Origin: Exiguobacterium acetylicum DSM 20416
GTDB lineage: Bacteria > Bacillota > Bacilli > Exiguobacteriales > Exiguobacteriaceae
NCBI RefSeq assembly: GCF_000702605.1
Contig: NZ_JNIR01000001.1
Location: 114,501 to 178,500, forward strand
Reading direction: 5' to 3'
DNA: 64,000 nucleotides
Below are positions 25,901 to 34,506 of the stretch, one piece after another. How positions within the stretch are numbered: position 1 is the first letter of the stretch; every line of letters begins with the position of its first letter. Both the position numbers and the translations under genes were made by a program. The notes under the pieces were generated by a model, which searched no databases, had not been told where the DNA came from, and saw only the letters and a list, made by a program, of their open reading frames with translations.

Positions 25901-26095
25901 AATCAGTCGTCCGGCTTGGTTAAATGGCTGTTGCGTCGGAATCATTCGATCGTGCCCCTCTCTGTGAATTTTTCTAAGCCTAACATGCTCTTGATCAATA
26001 ATCAATATTTTCTGACAATTTATTTTTCCTGAAATCTGACAGGAATTCACGATATCATCGGGAAATCCTAATGTACCAACAATGGAGGCGTTTAC

Positions 26096-26830
26096 ATGAA
26101 AGTTATGCTTTTTACAGATATTCACGGCAATGCATCAGCTTTGCGTGCTGTATTGTCCCATCTTGATCAACAAACAGATATCGATGCCGCTTATTGTCTC
26201 GGTGATCTTGTCGGTATTGGACCAGAGCATAATGAGGTCATCGATTTATTAAGACAACGGTCTGATATCCAGACGATTTCTGGAAATCATGATGAATGTG
26301 TCCTTGCTTTAATCCATGGGGAGACCTATCCCGATAGTTACCGACATGCTAAAGAGCACCATCAATGGATCGCGGATACGTTGACGCAAGAGAATCAAAA
26401 GTATTTGGAGCACTTACCACGTATCTTAAATGTTACGCATCAGGAACAAACGATGCACCTGACGCACTATGCTTACGCCGACCAGACGAAGAAGATTGGT
26501 GAAGAGCCATTAAAGCAAGCAGTGGATGGAACGAAAGAAAGCTTATCCGTCCTGTTTGCTGGAAGTGAGGCACGGATCATTGGTTTCGGTCATCATCATC
26601 CAGCGCAACAAGTCGAGACAGAGCAAACGCTCTTTATTAATCCAGGTGCACTTGGATGTCAGGAAACAGCTGTTGCTCCAGTAGCAATTATCGATTGGGA
26701 GAAGGACCAAGTCCGTTCAGAAATCCTGAAGATTTCATATGATGATCGACCATTTCTAGATGTGCTCAATACGACGAAAATGCCGGAACGTGAGTTGATG
26801 CGCCGCCTCTTCTTCGGTAGTAGGACATGA
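26096..26830 (+). CDS. YfcE-like metallophosphoesterase
   Basis: Calcineurin-like phosphoesterase of the MJ0936/YfcE type, 244 residues. Metal-binding motifs in order: FTDIHGN (Asp8, His10), CLGDLVGIGP, SGNHDE, then histidine-rich GFGHHHP near 165 and the closing INPGALGC. These proteins hydrolyse phosphodiesters with Mn; natural substrates are usually unknown. ATG follows GGAGGCGTTTAC. The C-terminal ~50 residues (WEKDQVRSEILKISYDD onwards) extend beyond the core fold. It is transcribed away from the PfoR-like gene and followed on the opposite strand by a small membrane protein. Confidence 0.88.
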   Translation: MKVMLFTDIHGNASALRAVLSHLDQQTDIDAAYCLGDLVGIGPEHNEVIDLLRQRSDIQTISGNHDECVLALIHGETYPDSYRHAKEHHQWIADTLTQENQKYLEHLPRILNVTHQEQTMHLTHYAYADQTKKIGEEPLKQAVDGTKESLSVLFAGSEARIIGFGHHHPAQQVETEQTLFINPGALGCQETAVAPVAIIDWEKDQVRSEILKISYDDRPFLDVLNTTKMPERELMRRLFFGSRT

Positions 26831-26858
26831 AAAAACCTTCATGAAATGTTCATGAAGG
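26831..26858 (-). terminator. Terminator of the 92-aa membrane protein gene
   Basis: Minus strand CCTTCATGAA ... TTCATGAAGG followed by TTTTTT. Confidence 0.7.
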
Positions 26859-26865
26859 AGTTCAA

Positions 26866-27144
26866 TCAAGACGATAGTTTTGTCATGACCGAGATAAGAC
26901 ACACGACAATCAGTAACATGATACCAATGTTTCGTTTCAATGGATGGCGTGACCAGTAAAAGAATAGCGCAAGGACAGGGGCCACAAAAAAGGCAACGAT
27001 GAGACTAATTAATGTTGCAAGAAATAATACAAATATCCAAAGTTTGCTCGTTATCCGGTATACCTGCCACATGTCGTAAAGCGACATGAGTGTATAAGCG
27101 AGCAACACAAAGATGATTCCGGTCGATAAACTCAAAGTAATCAT
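26866..27144 (-). CDS. Small hypothetical membrane protein
   Basis: A 92-residue protein with three hydrophobic segments (about 5-25, 34-63 with a polar break, and 74-90) separated by the charged loops YDMWQVYRITSK and YWSRHPLKRN. I do not recognise the family. A GGAG lies very close to the ATG (2 nt), so initiation is either at this ATG or at the TTG a few codons downstream. A terminator follows the stop codon. Nothing in the neighbourhood suggests a specific role. Confidence 0.65.
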   Translation of the reverse strand: MITLSLSTGIIFVLLAYTLMSLYDMWQVYRITSKLWIFVLFLATLISLIVAFFVAPVLALFFYWSRHPLKRNIGIMLLIVVCLISVMTKLSS

Positions 27145-27269
27145 CACTCCATTCTCTATTTAGTATAAAGGAGGGAGCGAGAATGATTATACGACTTGAA
27201 GTAAAAAACGTGACGAATCGATGAACGTACGATGATATGCTGTAACGAAAGAGAAAGGGGAAGGCACCT

Positions 27270-27905
27270 ATGTCAAATATCTATCGTCGTTTTTTTCTGT
27301 TTCCGGATATTTTGATCATGCTCGTATTACTGATTGCGATCAGTAGTTATGTCTTTGCTCAGCCATTTCATTGGTCGATTTTACTGTTCTTTTGTCTTGG
27401 ACTGATCATCTTTAGTTTCAGTGAATACCTGACCCATCGCTTTTTGTTTCATTTGCCACCACCTAAGAATACGTTCGGACGAAAGCTGTTGAAGCGACTT
27501 CACTACGATCATCATGCGCATCCGAATGAACTGCATCTGTTGTTTTTGCCCGTCTGGTATTCCTTGCCGAATCTTAGTTTCTTTGTGGCTCTGACCTATC
27601 TTCTGATGCAATCGGTCGTCTCGACAGCCGCAGCTGCAAGTGGATTGATCGTCATGTTACTCGTTTACGAGTGGAAACATTACGTGGCACACGTTCCACT
27701 GAAACCGAGAACACGTTTTGGAAAATGGATGAAAAAGACGCATCTATTACATCATTTCAAAAATGAACACTATTGGTTTGGTGTATCCAATCCGGTGGGA
27801 GATTGGTTGTTTGGCACTTTGAAGGATGAAAAAACAGTTACTTCTAGTCAAACAGCACGAAATTTAGAAAAGAATCGAGAATATGAAAAACCGCCGATCA
27901 GCTGA
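27270..27905 (+). CDS. Fatty acid hydroxylase superfamily (sterol desaturase-like) membrane protein
   Basis: Integral-membrane di-iron oxygenase family, 211 residues, with four hydrophobic segments and the required histidine boxes: HRFLFH, HYDHHAHPNELH, HYVAH and HLLHHFKNEHYWFG. Members hydroxylate fatty acyl chains, sterols or carotenoids (CrtZ-like). The substrate cannot be fixed; lipid is likeliest, and a carotenoid is possible since the window encodes carotenoid tailoring. ATG follows AAAGGGGAAGGCACCT. The last five codons form one arm of the terminator at 27885-27918, an economical overlap. Confidence 0.85.
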   Translation: MSNIYRRFFLFPDILIMLVLLIAISSYVFAQPFHWSILLFFCLGLIIFSFSEYLTHRFLFHLPPPKNTFGRKLLKRLHYDHHAHPNELHLLFLPVWYSLPNLSFFVALTYLLMQSVVSTAAAASGLIVMLLVYEWKHYVAHVPLKPRTRFGKWMKKTHLLHHFKNEHYWFGVSNPVGDWLFGTLKDEKTVTSSQTARNLEKNREYEKPPIS

Positions 27906-27918
27906 CCGGCGGTTTTTC
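27885..27918. terminator. Bidirectional terminator overlapping the hydroxylase stop codon
   Basis: GAAAAACCGCC ... GGCGGTTTTTC, shared with the tetR gene on the other strand. Confidence 0.85.
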
Positions 27919-27921
27919 AAT

Positions 27922-28476
27922 TCATAAAATGCGTAGCATGGCACGACGAATCGTATCTAATTCTAAAGGTCGAGCAATCAATGGCCATTCGGCAATTAGC
28001 GCAATGTACGTCCGGAAAATCAGAAAGGCTGTGACATCGACTGGTACATCACGATCATCTTGTCCAAGGCGCGTCTCAAGTAGCGTTTTAAGATATTCGA
28101 CGACATGTCGTTCGATACGTGTCCGTAGTTCCTGCATCTCTTGTAATTTTAAGTTGCGTGTTTCTTCGATGATTTGAAGAATGAACAAATGTTGTTGCTG
28201 ATGATAGACGATGGCGTCAATCATTGCTTGTTTATTTTCTTCTACCGTCGCATGTTCGACGTAAGCGCGTTCGGCTTCTTCTTTCATTTCTTGCAGCACA
28301 CGTGTTACGAGCGATTCGAACAGGTTGAGCTTACTTTCAAACAGTTGGTAGACAGTCGGTTTTCCGACGTGAGCGCGTCGGGCGACACGCTCAATCGTCG
28401 TACCTTTATAACCAAGTTCAGAAAAGCAAGCCATCGCTGAGTCTAGTATCAGTGTTTCTTTATCAGACTGTGTCAT
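27922..28476 (-). CDS. TetR/AcrR family transcriptional regulator
   Basis: A 184-residue repressor: N-terminal helix-turn-helix (ILDSAMACFSELGYKGTTIERVARRAHVGKPTVYQLFESK) and an all-helical ligand domain. Its ATG overlaps the end of the yhgE-like gene by 14 nt, so it is the distal gene of a two-gene operon and probably translationally coupled; AAAGTGAGAC is a weak ribosome binding site. It most likely represses its own operon through the palindrome at 30799-30827. The ligand is unknown. Confidence 0.9.
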   Translation of the reverse strand: MTQSDKETLILDSAMACFSELGYKGTTIERVARRAHVGKPTVYQLFESKLNLFESLVTRVLQEMKEEAERAYVEHATVEENKQAMIDAIVYHQQQHLFILQIIEETRNLKLQEMQELRTRIERHVVEYLKTLLETRLGQDDRDVPVDVTAFLIFRTYIALIAEWPLIARPLELDTIRRAMLRIL

Positions 28477-30781
28477 GTTGTTTTCGTCTCACTTTCGTTG
28501 AGAGTAGAATCCGTTTGGCTCCGAGCCCTCCAACAAAGCTGATGATCAACGCGACGACTAAGATAGTCGCAAGGACTTGACTGTTTGAGATGAGGGCGTC
28601 TGTCACACCAAGTCCAAGAGCTTCACGGAATCCGCCGACTGAATACGTCATTGGTAAGAACGTATGGATGGCTTGGAAGAAGCTTGGCGTCATCTCGACT
28701 GGGAACGTACCACCACTACCACCGATTTGAAGCAGAAGTAGTAGGAAGGCAAGGAACTGTCCGACGCGACCGAGTAGCATCGCGAGCGTGAACAGAATCG
28801 TAATGAACGTCATACCTGTTAAGGCAGCAAATCCATAGAGCGCAGGAACACTCGCGACATCAGCATCCAGGACATAAACGATGGCTGTAGCCGCTGCGAC
28901 ACCTTGTAAGGCTCCAATCGGTAAGATGAGTGATAATTTACCGACAAGGAAGCGCCATGTCAGACTTTCACCATGTTCTGGACGAATCTGATAGACAGAC
29001 GAGAACATCAAGGCACCTGCGAATAAGGCAATACTAAGGATATAAGCTGATAAACCAGAACCGTAGTTGTTGACCGTCGAATAGTCATGTTCTTTTAAGA
29101 CGACGGGTTCTGCCAGCATATTATCCCGCTCTTTCGTCGGCTTGACGGTTGCGTCTTTAGCCCCTTTGCTGAGCTCATCCTTCAATGTTTTAGCACCATC
29201 TTCAAGTTTTGTGTTGGCATCCGCGATTTTCGAAGCCCCATCGGTCGTTTTGCCGATTCCGTCCGTAATCGTAGTTGAACCAGAAGCCAATTGTCCTAAC
29301 CCGTTATTTAACGCGCTAGCACCTGTTTGGAGTTGATGTGTGCCATCTGACAGTTGGTTCGCACCGTCAGCCAGTTGTGCGCCACCTGTTGCGGCTTTAT
29401 GCACACCTGCAGTATATTGACCGAGTTTTTCATTGAATGTTTGTTGACCACTTGCTAATTGTTGTGCACCAGACTCGACTTGTTTCGCACCGTCGACGAG
29501 TTTCACTTGACCTGCGTTCAGTTGTGATACAGCTGATTCGACTTGTTGACCACCTGCAGCCAGTTGACCAATCTTCTTCGTCGCGTCCGTTGCTTGAGCA
29601 AGACTCTGATCAATCGCGCCTTCTTGGGCGGCGAGATTTTGGATGTTTTCTTCTAATGAACCGATAGAACCGAGTAACGTTTGTTTTTCTTCATCCGATA
29701 ACTGTTCAGAAGCAGAAATGACTTCTTTTAGTTGCGCGACGTTTGCTTCAAGTGCTTCACGACGTGCTCGTAAATCTTGTTTCGCTTTTTCAGCATCTTG
29801 ATTAAGTTGCGTTAAAAAGGCGTTGGCAGCTTGTGCTTTTTCATCCAATTGATTTAATCCATCCGTCAATTGAGGAATTTTTTCATTAAGCTGAGCCGTA
29901 CCTGCAGCCAGTTGCTCTGCCCCTTGACGGACTTGTGTCGAGCCACCGCTGAGTTTCGTTGCTCCGTCTTCTAGTTGTGCAGCACCGGCTTGTAATTTGC
30001 CACCATTTTCGTCTAGCGTGTTCAACCCAGAAGACAACTCACCCGTTTTTTGGGCGAAGAGGGCAGTCTTTTCGTCGAGTGTCGTGACGCCGTCACTGAG
30101 TTTTTTAGAACCTTGATTTGCTTCTCCGAGTTTTTCGGACAGTGTCAGACTGCCATCTGCGAGCTTTCCAAGATTCGTTGCCAGTGTTTTGGCACCATCC
30201 GCTGTTTTATGGTTGCCATCTTCTAGTTTAGAAGAACCGTCCGATGCCTTTTCCATACCGTTTGCGATTTTCTTCAACGCACCGAAGATCGCACTACTGT
30301 ATTGTTTCGTCACGGATTTTCGGATCTTTTCGTTTAATTGTTTTGCAGCCGTACTCGAAATTTGTGTCCCCGAGTAGTTTTTGGCTGGATTCAAGTAATA
30401 CTCCAACTCAATCTTCTTCGGATGATCATCGAGTAGTGTTGTTGCATTTTTAGAGAAGTTCTTCGGGATGACGACCGTCATATAGATTTTGCCGTCACGT
30501 AATTCTTTTTCGGCTTTGTCCTTAGATAAGAACTGCCAATCAAAATCATCATTTTTTTTGAGTTTGTCGACGAATTGATCCCCGATGTCGACTTTCTCTC
30601 CTTTAAACTTCGTCGCCTTGTCCTCGTTGACGATAGCGACCTTGATGTCTTCTGTTTGACCGTATGGGTCCCAGAATGCAGATAAGAAGATGGAGTTGTA
30701 GAGAAACGGTACGAGGATGAGGGCGAGAATGACGACAATCATCATCGGACTCTTCAATTTCTTCCATTCTGAGCGAAACAT
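28463..30781 (-). CDS. yhgE: YhgE/Pip family membrane protein
   Basis: A 772-residue YhgE/Pip-type protein. One N-terminal membrane helix (MMIVVILALILVPFLYNSIF) is followed by the YhgE N-domain (VAIVNEDKATKFKGEKVDIG). A long extracellular region (about residues 170-560) is built of repeats of the form L-x2-G-x3-L, for example KLSDGVTTL, LEDGATKLSGGSTQV, QLADGANQLSDGTHQL, interrupted by a coiled coil near 320-390. Five or six C-terminal helices form an ABC-2-like membrane domain. Relatives include the Lactococcus phage-infection protein Pip and ESX-linked proteins; biochemical role unknown. AAAGGGGATTTGTATTT precedes the ATG. Cotranscribed with a TetR repressor. Confidence 0.9.
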   Translation of the reverse strand: MFRSEWKKLKSPMMIVVILALILVPFLYNSIFLSAFWDPYGQTEDIKVAIVNEDKATKFKGEKVDIGDQFVDKLKKNDDFDWQFLSKDKAEKELRDGKIYMTVVIPKNFSKNATTLLDDHPKKIELEYYLNPAKNYSGTQISSTAAKQLNEKIRKSVTKQYSSAIFGALKKIANGMEKASDGSSKLEDGNHKTADGAKTLATNLGKLADGSLTLSEKLGEANQGSKKLSDGVTTLDEKTALFAQKTGELSSGLNTLDENGGKLQAGAAQLEDGATKLSGGSTQVRQGAEQLAAGTAQLNEKIPQLTDGLNQLDEKAQAANAFLTQLNQDAEKAKQDLRARREALEANVAQLKEVISASEQLSDEEKQTLLGSIGSLEENIQNLAAQEGAIDQSLAQATDATKKIGQLAAGGQQVESAVSQLNAGQVKLVDGAKQVESGAQQLASGQQTFNEKLGQYTAGVHKAATGGAQLADGANQLSDGTHQLQTGASALNNGLGQLASGSTTITDGIGKTTDGASKIADANTKLEDGAKTLKDELSKGAKDATVKPTKERDNMLAEPVVLKEHDYSTVNNYGSGLSAYILSIALFAGALMFSSVYQIRPEHGESLTWRFLVGKLSLILPIGALQGVAAATAIVYVLDADVASVPALYGFAALTGMTFITILFTLAMLLGRVGQFLAFLLLLLQIGGSGGTFPVEMTPSFFQAIHTFLPMTYSVGGFREALGLGVTDALISNSQVLATILVVALIISFVGGLGAKRILLSTKVRRKQHDTV

Positions 30782-30798
30782 AAATACAAATCCCCTTT

Positions 30799-30827
30799 CT
30801 AAAACTCAAAACTTATTTGGGTTTTAG
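30799..30827 (-). promoter_or_regulatory. Palindromic operator candidate of the yhgE-tetR operon
   Basis: CTAAAACTCAAA, 5-nt centre, TTTGGGTTTTAG: 11 of 12 bases match between arms. It lies 18 bp upstream of the yhgE ATG and downstream of a plausible promoter (minus strand TTGCTT, 16 nt, TAAAGT), well placed for TetR autorepression. Confidence 0.6.
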
Positions 30828-30891
30828 GTTTTGATGAGGTTTACTTTACTCTCTTCATTAAAAAAAGCAATCTATAATCTCGATTTCACAT

Positions 30892-30922
30892 AAAAAAGAC
30901 GACTCACGGGGAGTCGTCTTAG
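30892..30922 (-). terminator. Terminator of the quinone oxidoreductase gene
   Basis: Minus strand AAGACGACTC ... GAGTCGTCTT followed by a T-run. Confidence 0.8.
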
Positions 30923-30931
30923 AAAAACGAG

Positions 30932-31897
30932 TTAAGGAAGCAAAAGTAGTTTTCCTGTGCTGCGTCGACTTTCTAAAAAGTCATGTGCTACTTTGCCATC
31001 AGATAATCTGAATGTTGTAGGAGAAGACAGGGTGAGATGATTGGATAGAATCCAATCAAATAATTCACCAGATCTACGGATTCGTTCTTCAGAAGATGTT
31101 AATACGTTCCAAAGTTCACCACCCGTCAATGTTTTGGACGTATCCATCAAGAAGCGAGGATCGACAGATACGGGATCGCCGCCTGCCATACCATAGAAGA
31201 CAACAGTTCCATGGACTTTTGTCACATGGAAACTATCCATTAAGGTAGAACCAATGGATTCGTAGACCACATCAACCCCTTTACCAGAAGTTTGCGCGAG
31301 CACGTGCTCGACCCAGTTCTCGGAATATAAATAGACAGATTCACAGCCAGCAGTTTTAGCGATCTGTGCTTTCTCAGGAGAAGACGTCAATCCAATCGGA
31401 GTTGCCCCAAGCAAACGAATGAGCTGTGTCAAAAGCTGACCAACGCCACCGGCGGCTGCGTGCACTAAGACGACATCTCCCGGTTGGACATGGTAGCTAT
31501 CACGAGTTAAGTAATGCGCTGTTAACCCTTGTAATAAGATAGAAGCTGCTGTTTCGTATGAGATATCGTCAGGAAGCGGAATCAATTTATCGACGGGTGC
31601 TACGACGTACTCAGCGTTCGCAAGCGGAATGTCCGCAAAAGCAACTCGTTGACCTACGTGGAACGTTGAAACAGCTGAACCAACCGCTGTGATGATGCCT
31701 GAACCTTCGTAACCTAAAATATAGGGGGGTTGTCCTTCCAAATGGTAGTTTCCTTTTCGGCGATAGATGTCTGCAAAATTCAGACCGATCGCTTTCATTT
31801 CAATCAGAACTTCCTGTTCAGTAATTGTTGGCGTTGGCACGTCTTCGAAGCGTAATACATCAGAACTCCCGAATTCGTGGAAAGTTAATGCCTTCAT
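30932..31897 (-). CDS. Quinone oxidoreductase (NADPH, zeta-crystallin-like MDR)
   Basis: Medium-chain dehydrogenase/reductase of the quinone reductase class, 321 residues. It lacks the structural and catalytic zinc ligands of alcohol dehydrogenases and has GLNFADIYRRKGNY, GYEGSGIITAVG, LLQGLTAHYL and the NADPH-binding motif VLVHAAAGGVGQLLTQL. It likely reduces quinones or enones with NADPH. Start 31897 is chosen because GAAGGATG precedes it by about 7 nt and the family begins with MKALTFHEFG. Monocistronic; divergent from yidD. Confidence 0.9.
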   Translation of the reverse strand: MKALTFHEFGSSDVLRFEDVPTPTITEQEVLIEMKAIGLNFADIYRRKGNYHLEGQPPYILGYEGSGIITAVGSAVSTFHVGQRVAFADIPLANAEYVVAPVDKLIPLPDDISYETAASILLQGLTAHYLTRDSYHVQPGDVVLVHAAAGGVGQLLTQLIRLLGATPIGLTSSPEKAQIAKTAGCESVYLYSENWVEHVLAQTSGKGVDVVYESIGSTLMDSFHVTKVHGTVVFYGMAGGDPVSVDPRFLMDTSKTLTGGELWNVLTSSEERIRRSGELFDWILSNHLTLSSPTTFRLSDGKVAHDFLESRRSTGKLLLLP

Positions 31898-32001
31898 CTC
31901 AACACATCCTTCTTTTAAATCTGCTTTTAGTATAAGGCAGAACATCTGAAAATGATGGACAGATGCGTTACACTAGAAAAAAAGATGAAAGAAGGGACGT
32001 T

Positions 32002-32286
32002 ATGAAACGTGTCTTAATGGGAGGAATTCGTTTTTATCAAAAAGTCATCTCTCCCATGAAACCAGCCACATGTCGATTCTATCCAACATGCTCCCATTAC
32101 GGGATGGAGGCGATTGAACGTCATGGTGCGGTAAAAGGTAGTTATTTGACGACGCGTCGATTGTTACGGTGCCAACCGTTCCATCCAGGAGGCCTTGACT
32201 TCGTTCCAGAACCCGATCAATTTAGTTGGAAAGCACCGCTGCAACGGGAAAATCCACGGGAGAAGGCGGAAGAAACGAAGGAGTAA
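32002..32286 (+). CDS. yidD: Membrane protein insertion efficiency factor YidD
   Basis: A 94-residue YidD/Hemolysin-alpha family protein. The family core is unmistakable: [30 protein letters not shown], then [18 protein letters not shown], with three conserved cysteines. YidD helps insertase YidC insert membrane proteins and sits at the inner face of the membrane through an amphipathic N-terminal helix. Unlike many bacteria it is not next to rpmH-rnpA-yidC here, as is common in Bacillales. GAAGGGACGTT precedes the ATG at 32002. Confidence 0.92.
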   Translation: MKRVLMGGIRFYQKVISPMKPATCRFYPTCSHYGMEAIERHGAVKGSYLTTRRLLRCQPFHPGGLDFVPEPDQFSWKAPLQRENPREKAEETKE

Positions 32287-32321
32287 GTCATGTGAAGGTT
32301 CTCTCTTGTTTAATGAAGTAA

Positions 32322-32382
32322 GAACAAAAAAAGGGAAGTATGTTATCGGTAATTTCCGATAACATACTTCCCTTTTTGTTCT
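32322..32382. terminator. Long bidirectional terminator
   Basis: AAAAAGGGAAGTATG... with the mirrored arm ...CATACTTCCCTTTTT; about 22 paired bases around TAATTT, and further pairing (GAAC / GTTC) with a small bulge. Confidence 0.85.
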
Positions 32383-32394
32383 ACTTACAGACGA

Positions 32395-32784
32395 TCATAG
32401 TTTACCCGTTAAAAACTGTGCTTCGCCAAGACCGAAGCTCCAGTCGGCTGCATCATTTTCAACGATCGAAACCATCAAATCAGTCGGTGCGAGTCCACAG
32501 TTTGCTTGTAAGCGTTCGGCGAGTAATTGGTAGAGACGTTGTTTTTTCTCTTCCGTCCGCGTTTTACTCGTCACACTGATGAGGACGATATCTTTACTCC
32601 GTTCAAACCCAAGTCCTGTATCTTGAATGACCATCTCATGCGCTTTATGCGTGTGCACGATTTGATAACGATCGCGCTCCGGCACATCAAATGCTTCGAC
32701 CATCGCATCGTGTGCGGTGTCGAGTAACGTTTTTAACTCTTCTTCTGAACGTCCTTCAATGACGTCGAATCGTAATAACGGCAT
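32395..32784 (-). CDS. Tautomerase family protein
   Basis: A 129-residue protein of the 4-oxalocrotonate tautomerase/MIF superfamily (two-beta-alpha-beta type). Removal of the start Met exposes the catalytic amino-terminal proline (MPLLRFDV). Later blocks include [19 protein letters not shown] and [22 protein letters not shown]. The reaction is probably tautomerisation or dehalogenation of small keto acids; the substrate is unknown. GAAGGAGTGATTTCAC precedes the ATG, and that ribosome binding site can fold into a small GTGAA/TTCAC hairpin. It lies 56 nt downstream of an aldehyde dehydrogenase gene on the same strand, so aromatic or aldehyde catabolism is a reasonable guess. Confidence 0.85.
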   Translation of the reverse strand: MPLLRFDVIEGRSEEELKTLLDTAHDAMVEAFDVPERDRYQIVHTHKAHEMVIQDTGLGFERSKDIVLISVTSKTRTEEKKQRLYQLLAERLQANCGLAPTDLMVSIVENDAADWSFGLGEAQFLTGKL

Positions 32785-32813
32785 GTGAAATCACTCCTTC
32801 ACAAAATTATGTA

Positions 32814-32835
32814 GAGTAGGGGGAAAACCCTACTC
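32814..32835 (-). terminator. Intercistronic hairpin after the aldehyde dehydrogenase gene
   Basis: GAGTAGGG ... CCCTACTC without a T-run on the minus strand; more likely an mRNA-stabilising or partial-termination structure than a full terminator. Confidence 0.4.
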
Positions 32836-32840
32836 ATATA

Positions 32841-34325
32841 TTACTCGAAGAATGGTTTGTATTGACGACGATCGTGCATGACAGACAACCATTGGACAGT
32901 CGAGAATTCTTCAAGTACCCACTCACCGTTGAAGCGACCGAGTCCTGAATCTTTTTCACCACCAAATGGCATATGTGGCTCATCGTTGACCGATTGATCG
33001 TTGATGTGAATCATACCTGTCTCGACTTCAAGCGCAAAGGCAGTCGCGCGTTCAATAGAAGAACCATGGACAGCGCCACTCAATCCGTATGGAAGTGAGT
33101 TCGCGATTTCGAGTGCCTCTTCATCCGTATCGAACGGGATGATGACAGCAACCGGTCCGAAGATTTCATTTTTAGCGAGTGGCATATCATTCGTAACACC
33201 AGTCACGACAGTAGGTGCGATGACGTTATCTTTTGCTTCGCCGCCGACACGAACGGTTGCACCCGCAGCTTTTGTTTTCTCGAGATCTTCAAGAATTCGT
33301 TCAACTTGTGATTGGTTGATGAGCGGTCCGACTCGTGTCCGCTCATGTGATGGATCACCGTATTGTAGCTCTTTTACACGAGCAACGTATTTCTCGACGA
33401 ATTCATCATGAATCGAAGAAGCGACGAGAATTCGGTTCGTCGACATACAAATTTGACCTTGGTGATAGAACTTGCTGTAGACAGCAGATTCGACCGCGCG
33501 ATCGAGATCAGCATCATCAAGTACGACGAAGACGTTGTTTCCGCCAAGTTCAAGCGCTGTTTTCTTTAGATGTTTACCAGCAAGTTCACCGATATGACGA
33601 CCTACTTCAGTTGATCCTGTGAATGAAATTAAACGTGGTACAGGATGTTCGACGATAGCATCACCGATTTCTGAACCGCGACCGACGATGACATTCAAGA
33701 CACCTTTTGGCAATCCAGCTTTTTCAAACAGACTAGCAAAAATCAATCCGCCTGAAACAGGTGTGTCCGTAGCTGGTTTAACAACGACTGCGTTCCCGAT
33801 GGCAATAGCAGTAGCGATCGACCGCACAGCTAAGTGGAACGGGAAGTTCCATGGACTGATGACACCGATGACGCCAAGTGCTTTACGGTAGATCCGGTTT
33901 TCTTTACCTGGTACGACCGATGGACGAATTTCACCGTGCATCCGAAGTGGGAATGTCGCAGCTTCCTTGACGATCAAGACAGAAGCAAGGAATTCGCCTT
34001 CCGCTTTAATACGTGTACTTCCGGACTCTTTAATCAACCATTCGATGATCGTTTCTTTCTCCTCGTACAAGACTTTCAAGAAGTTTTCGATCAAGCCTTG
34101 GCGTTTTAAGGCAGGAACTTTCGCCCAGTCTTTTTGAGCGACTTGAGCCGCTTCATATGCGTCATCTAAATCTTGTTGGTTCGCGGCAGAGATCGTGAAG
34201 AGCTCTTCACCCGTGAAAGGATTCGTGTTCGTCATGTTGCTGTCACTTGCGCCTGTGCGCCACTGACCGTCAATATAAATTTTCGTGAAATCTGTATGCA
34301 ATGTAGCTTCGTTTTGTTGAGCCAT
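32841..34325 (-). CDS. Aldehyde dehydrogenase (YfmT/benzaldehyde dehydrogenase-like)
   Basis: NAD(P)-dependent aldehyde dehydrogenase, 494 residues. Key residues: oxyanion Asn and cofactor region in VISPWNFPFHLAVRS, KPATDTPVSG, FTGSTEVG, general-base Glu in ALELGGNN, nucleophile Cys in YHQGQICMSTNR, and NEIFGPVAVIIPF. The wording is close to Bacillus YfmT-type benzaldehyde/vanillin dehydrogenases. Minus strand; a nested palindrome 20-55 bp upstream (34346-34380) suggests repression by a MarR- or TetR-type regulator encoded elsewhere. A tautomerase gene follows on the same strand. Confidence 0.92.
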   Translation of the reverse strand: MAQQNEATLHTDFTKIYIDGQWRTGASDSNMTNTNPFTGEELFTISAANQQDLDDAYEAAQVAQKDWAKVPALKRQGLIENFLKVLYEEKETIIEWLIKESGSTRIKAEGEFLASVLIVKEAATFPLRMHGEIRPSVVPGKENRIYRKALGVIGVISPWNFPFHLAVRSIATAIAIGNAVVVKPATDTPVSGGLIFASLFEKAGLPKGVLNVIVGRGSEIGDAIVEHPVPRLISFTGSTEVGRHIGELAGKHLKKTALELGGNNVFVVLDDADLDRAVESAVYSKFYHQGQICMSTNRILVASSIHDEFVEKYVARVKELQYGDPSHERTRVGPLINQSQVERILEDLEKTKAAGATVRVGGEAKDNVIAPTVVTGVTNDMPLAKNEIFGPVAVIIPFDTDEEALEIANSLPYGLSGAVHGSSIERATAFALEVETGMIHINDQSVNDEPHMPFGGEKDSGLGRFNGEWVLEEFSTVQWLSVMHDRRQYKPFFE

Positions 34326-34345
34326 ATCATTTCATCTCCCATTCG

Positions 34346-34380
34346 TTTTCATAACAATTAAGTTATTCACGTTATGAAAA
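34346..34380 (-). promoter_or_regulatory. Nested palindromic operator upstream of the aldehyde dehydrogenase
   Basis: TTTTCATAAC (34346-34355) and GTTATGAAAA (34371-34380), perfect 10-bp arms with a 15-nt spacer; inside it ATAAC-AATTAA-GTTAT gives a second dyad. Confidence 0.6.
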
Positions 34381-34506
34381 GAAGTAAAACACATCCGTGC
34401 ACTTCGACCAAACATATTGCTCAAAGTCAGTCAGTCAGATGGGTTTTAAAGCGCTCTAAATCAGGAAATCAATCAGTATAGTGCTATAAAAAGGAGGAAT
34501 TTTATT

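Noticed and set aside
25740-26060. SAM riboswitch or T-box in the PfoR-like leader
   Set aside because: GATCAAGAG and AGAGAGGGG look suggestive, but the conserved S-box core and kink-turn are absent, and there is no AGGGTGGNACCGCG antiterminator of a T-box.
28463-30781. YhgE/Pip as evidence of a phage-defence or phage island
   Set aside because: Pip is a host phage receptor in Lactococcus, but YhgE homologues are normal chromosomal membrane proteins in Bacillales, and the surrounding genes are ordinary.
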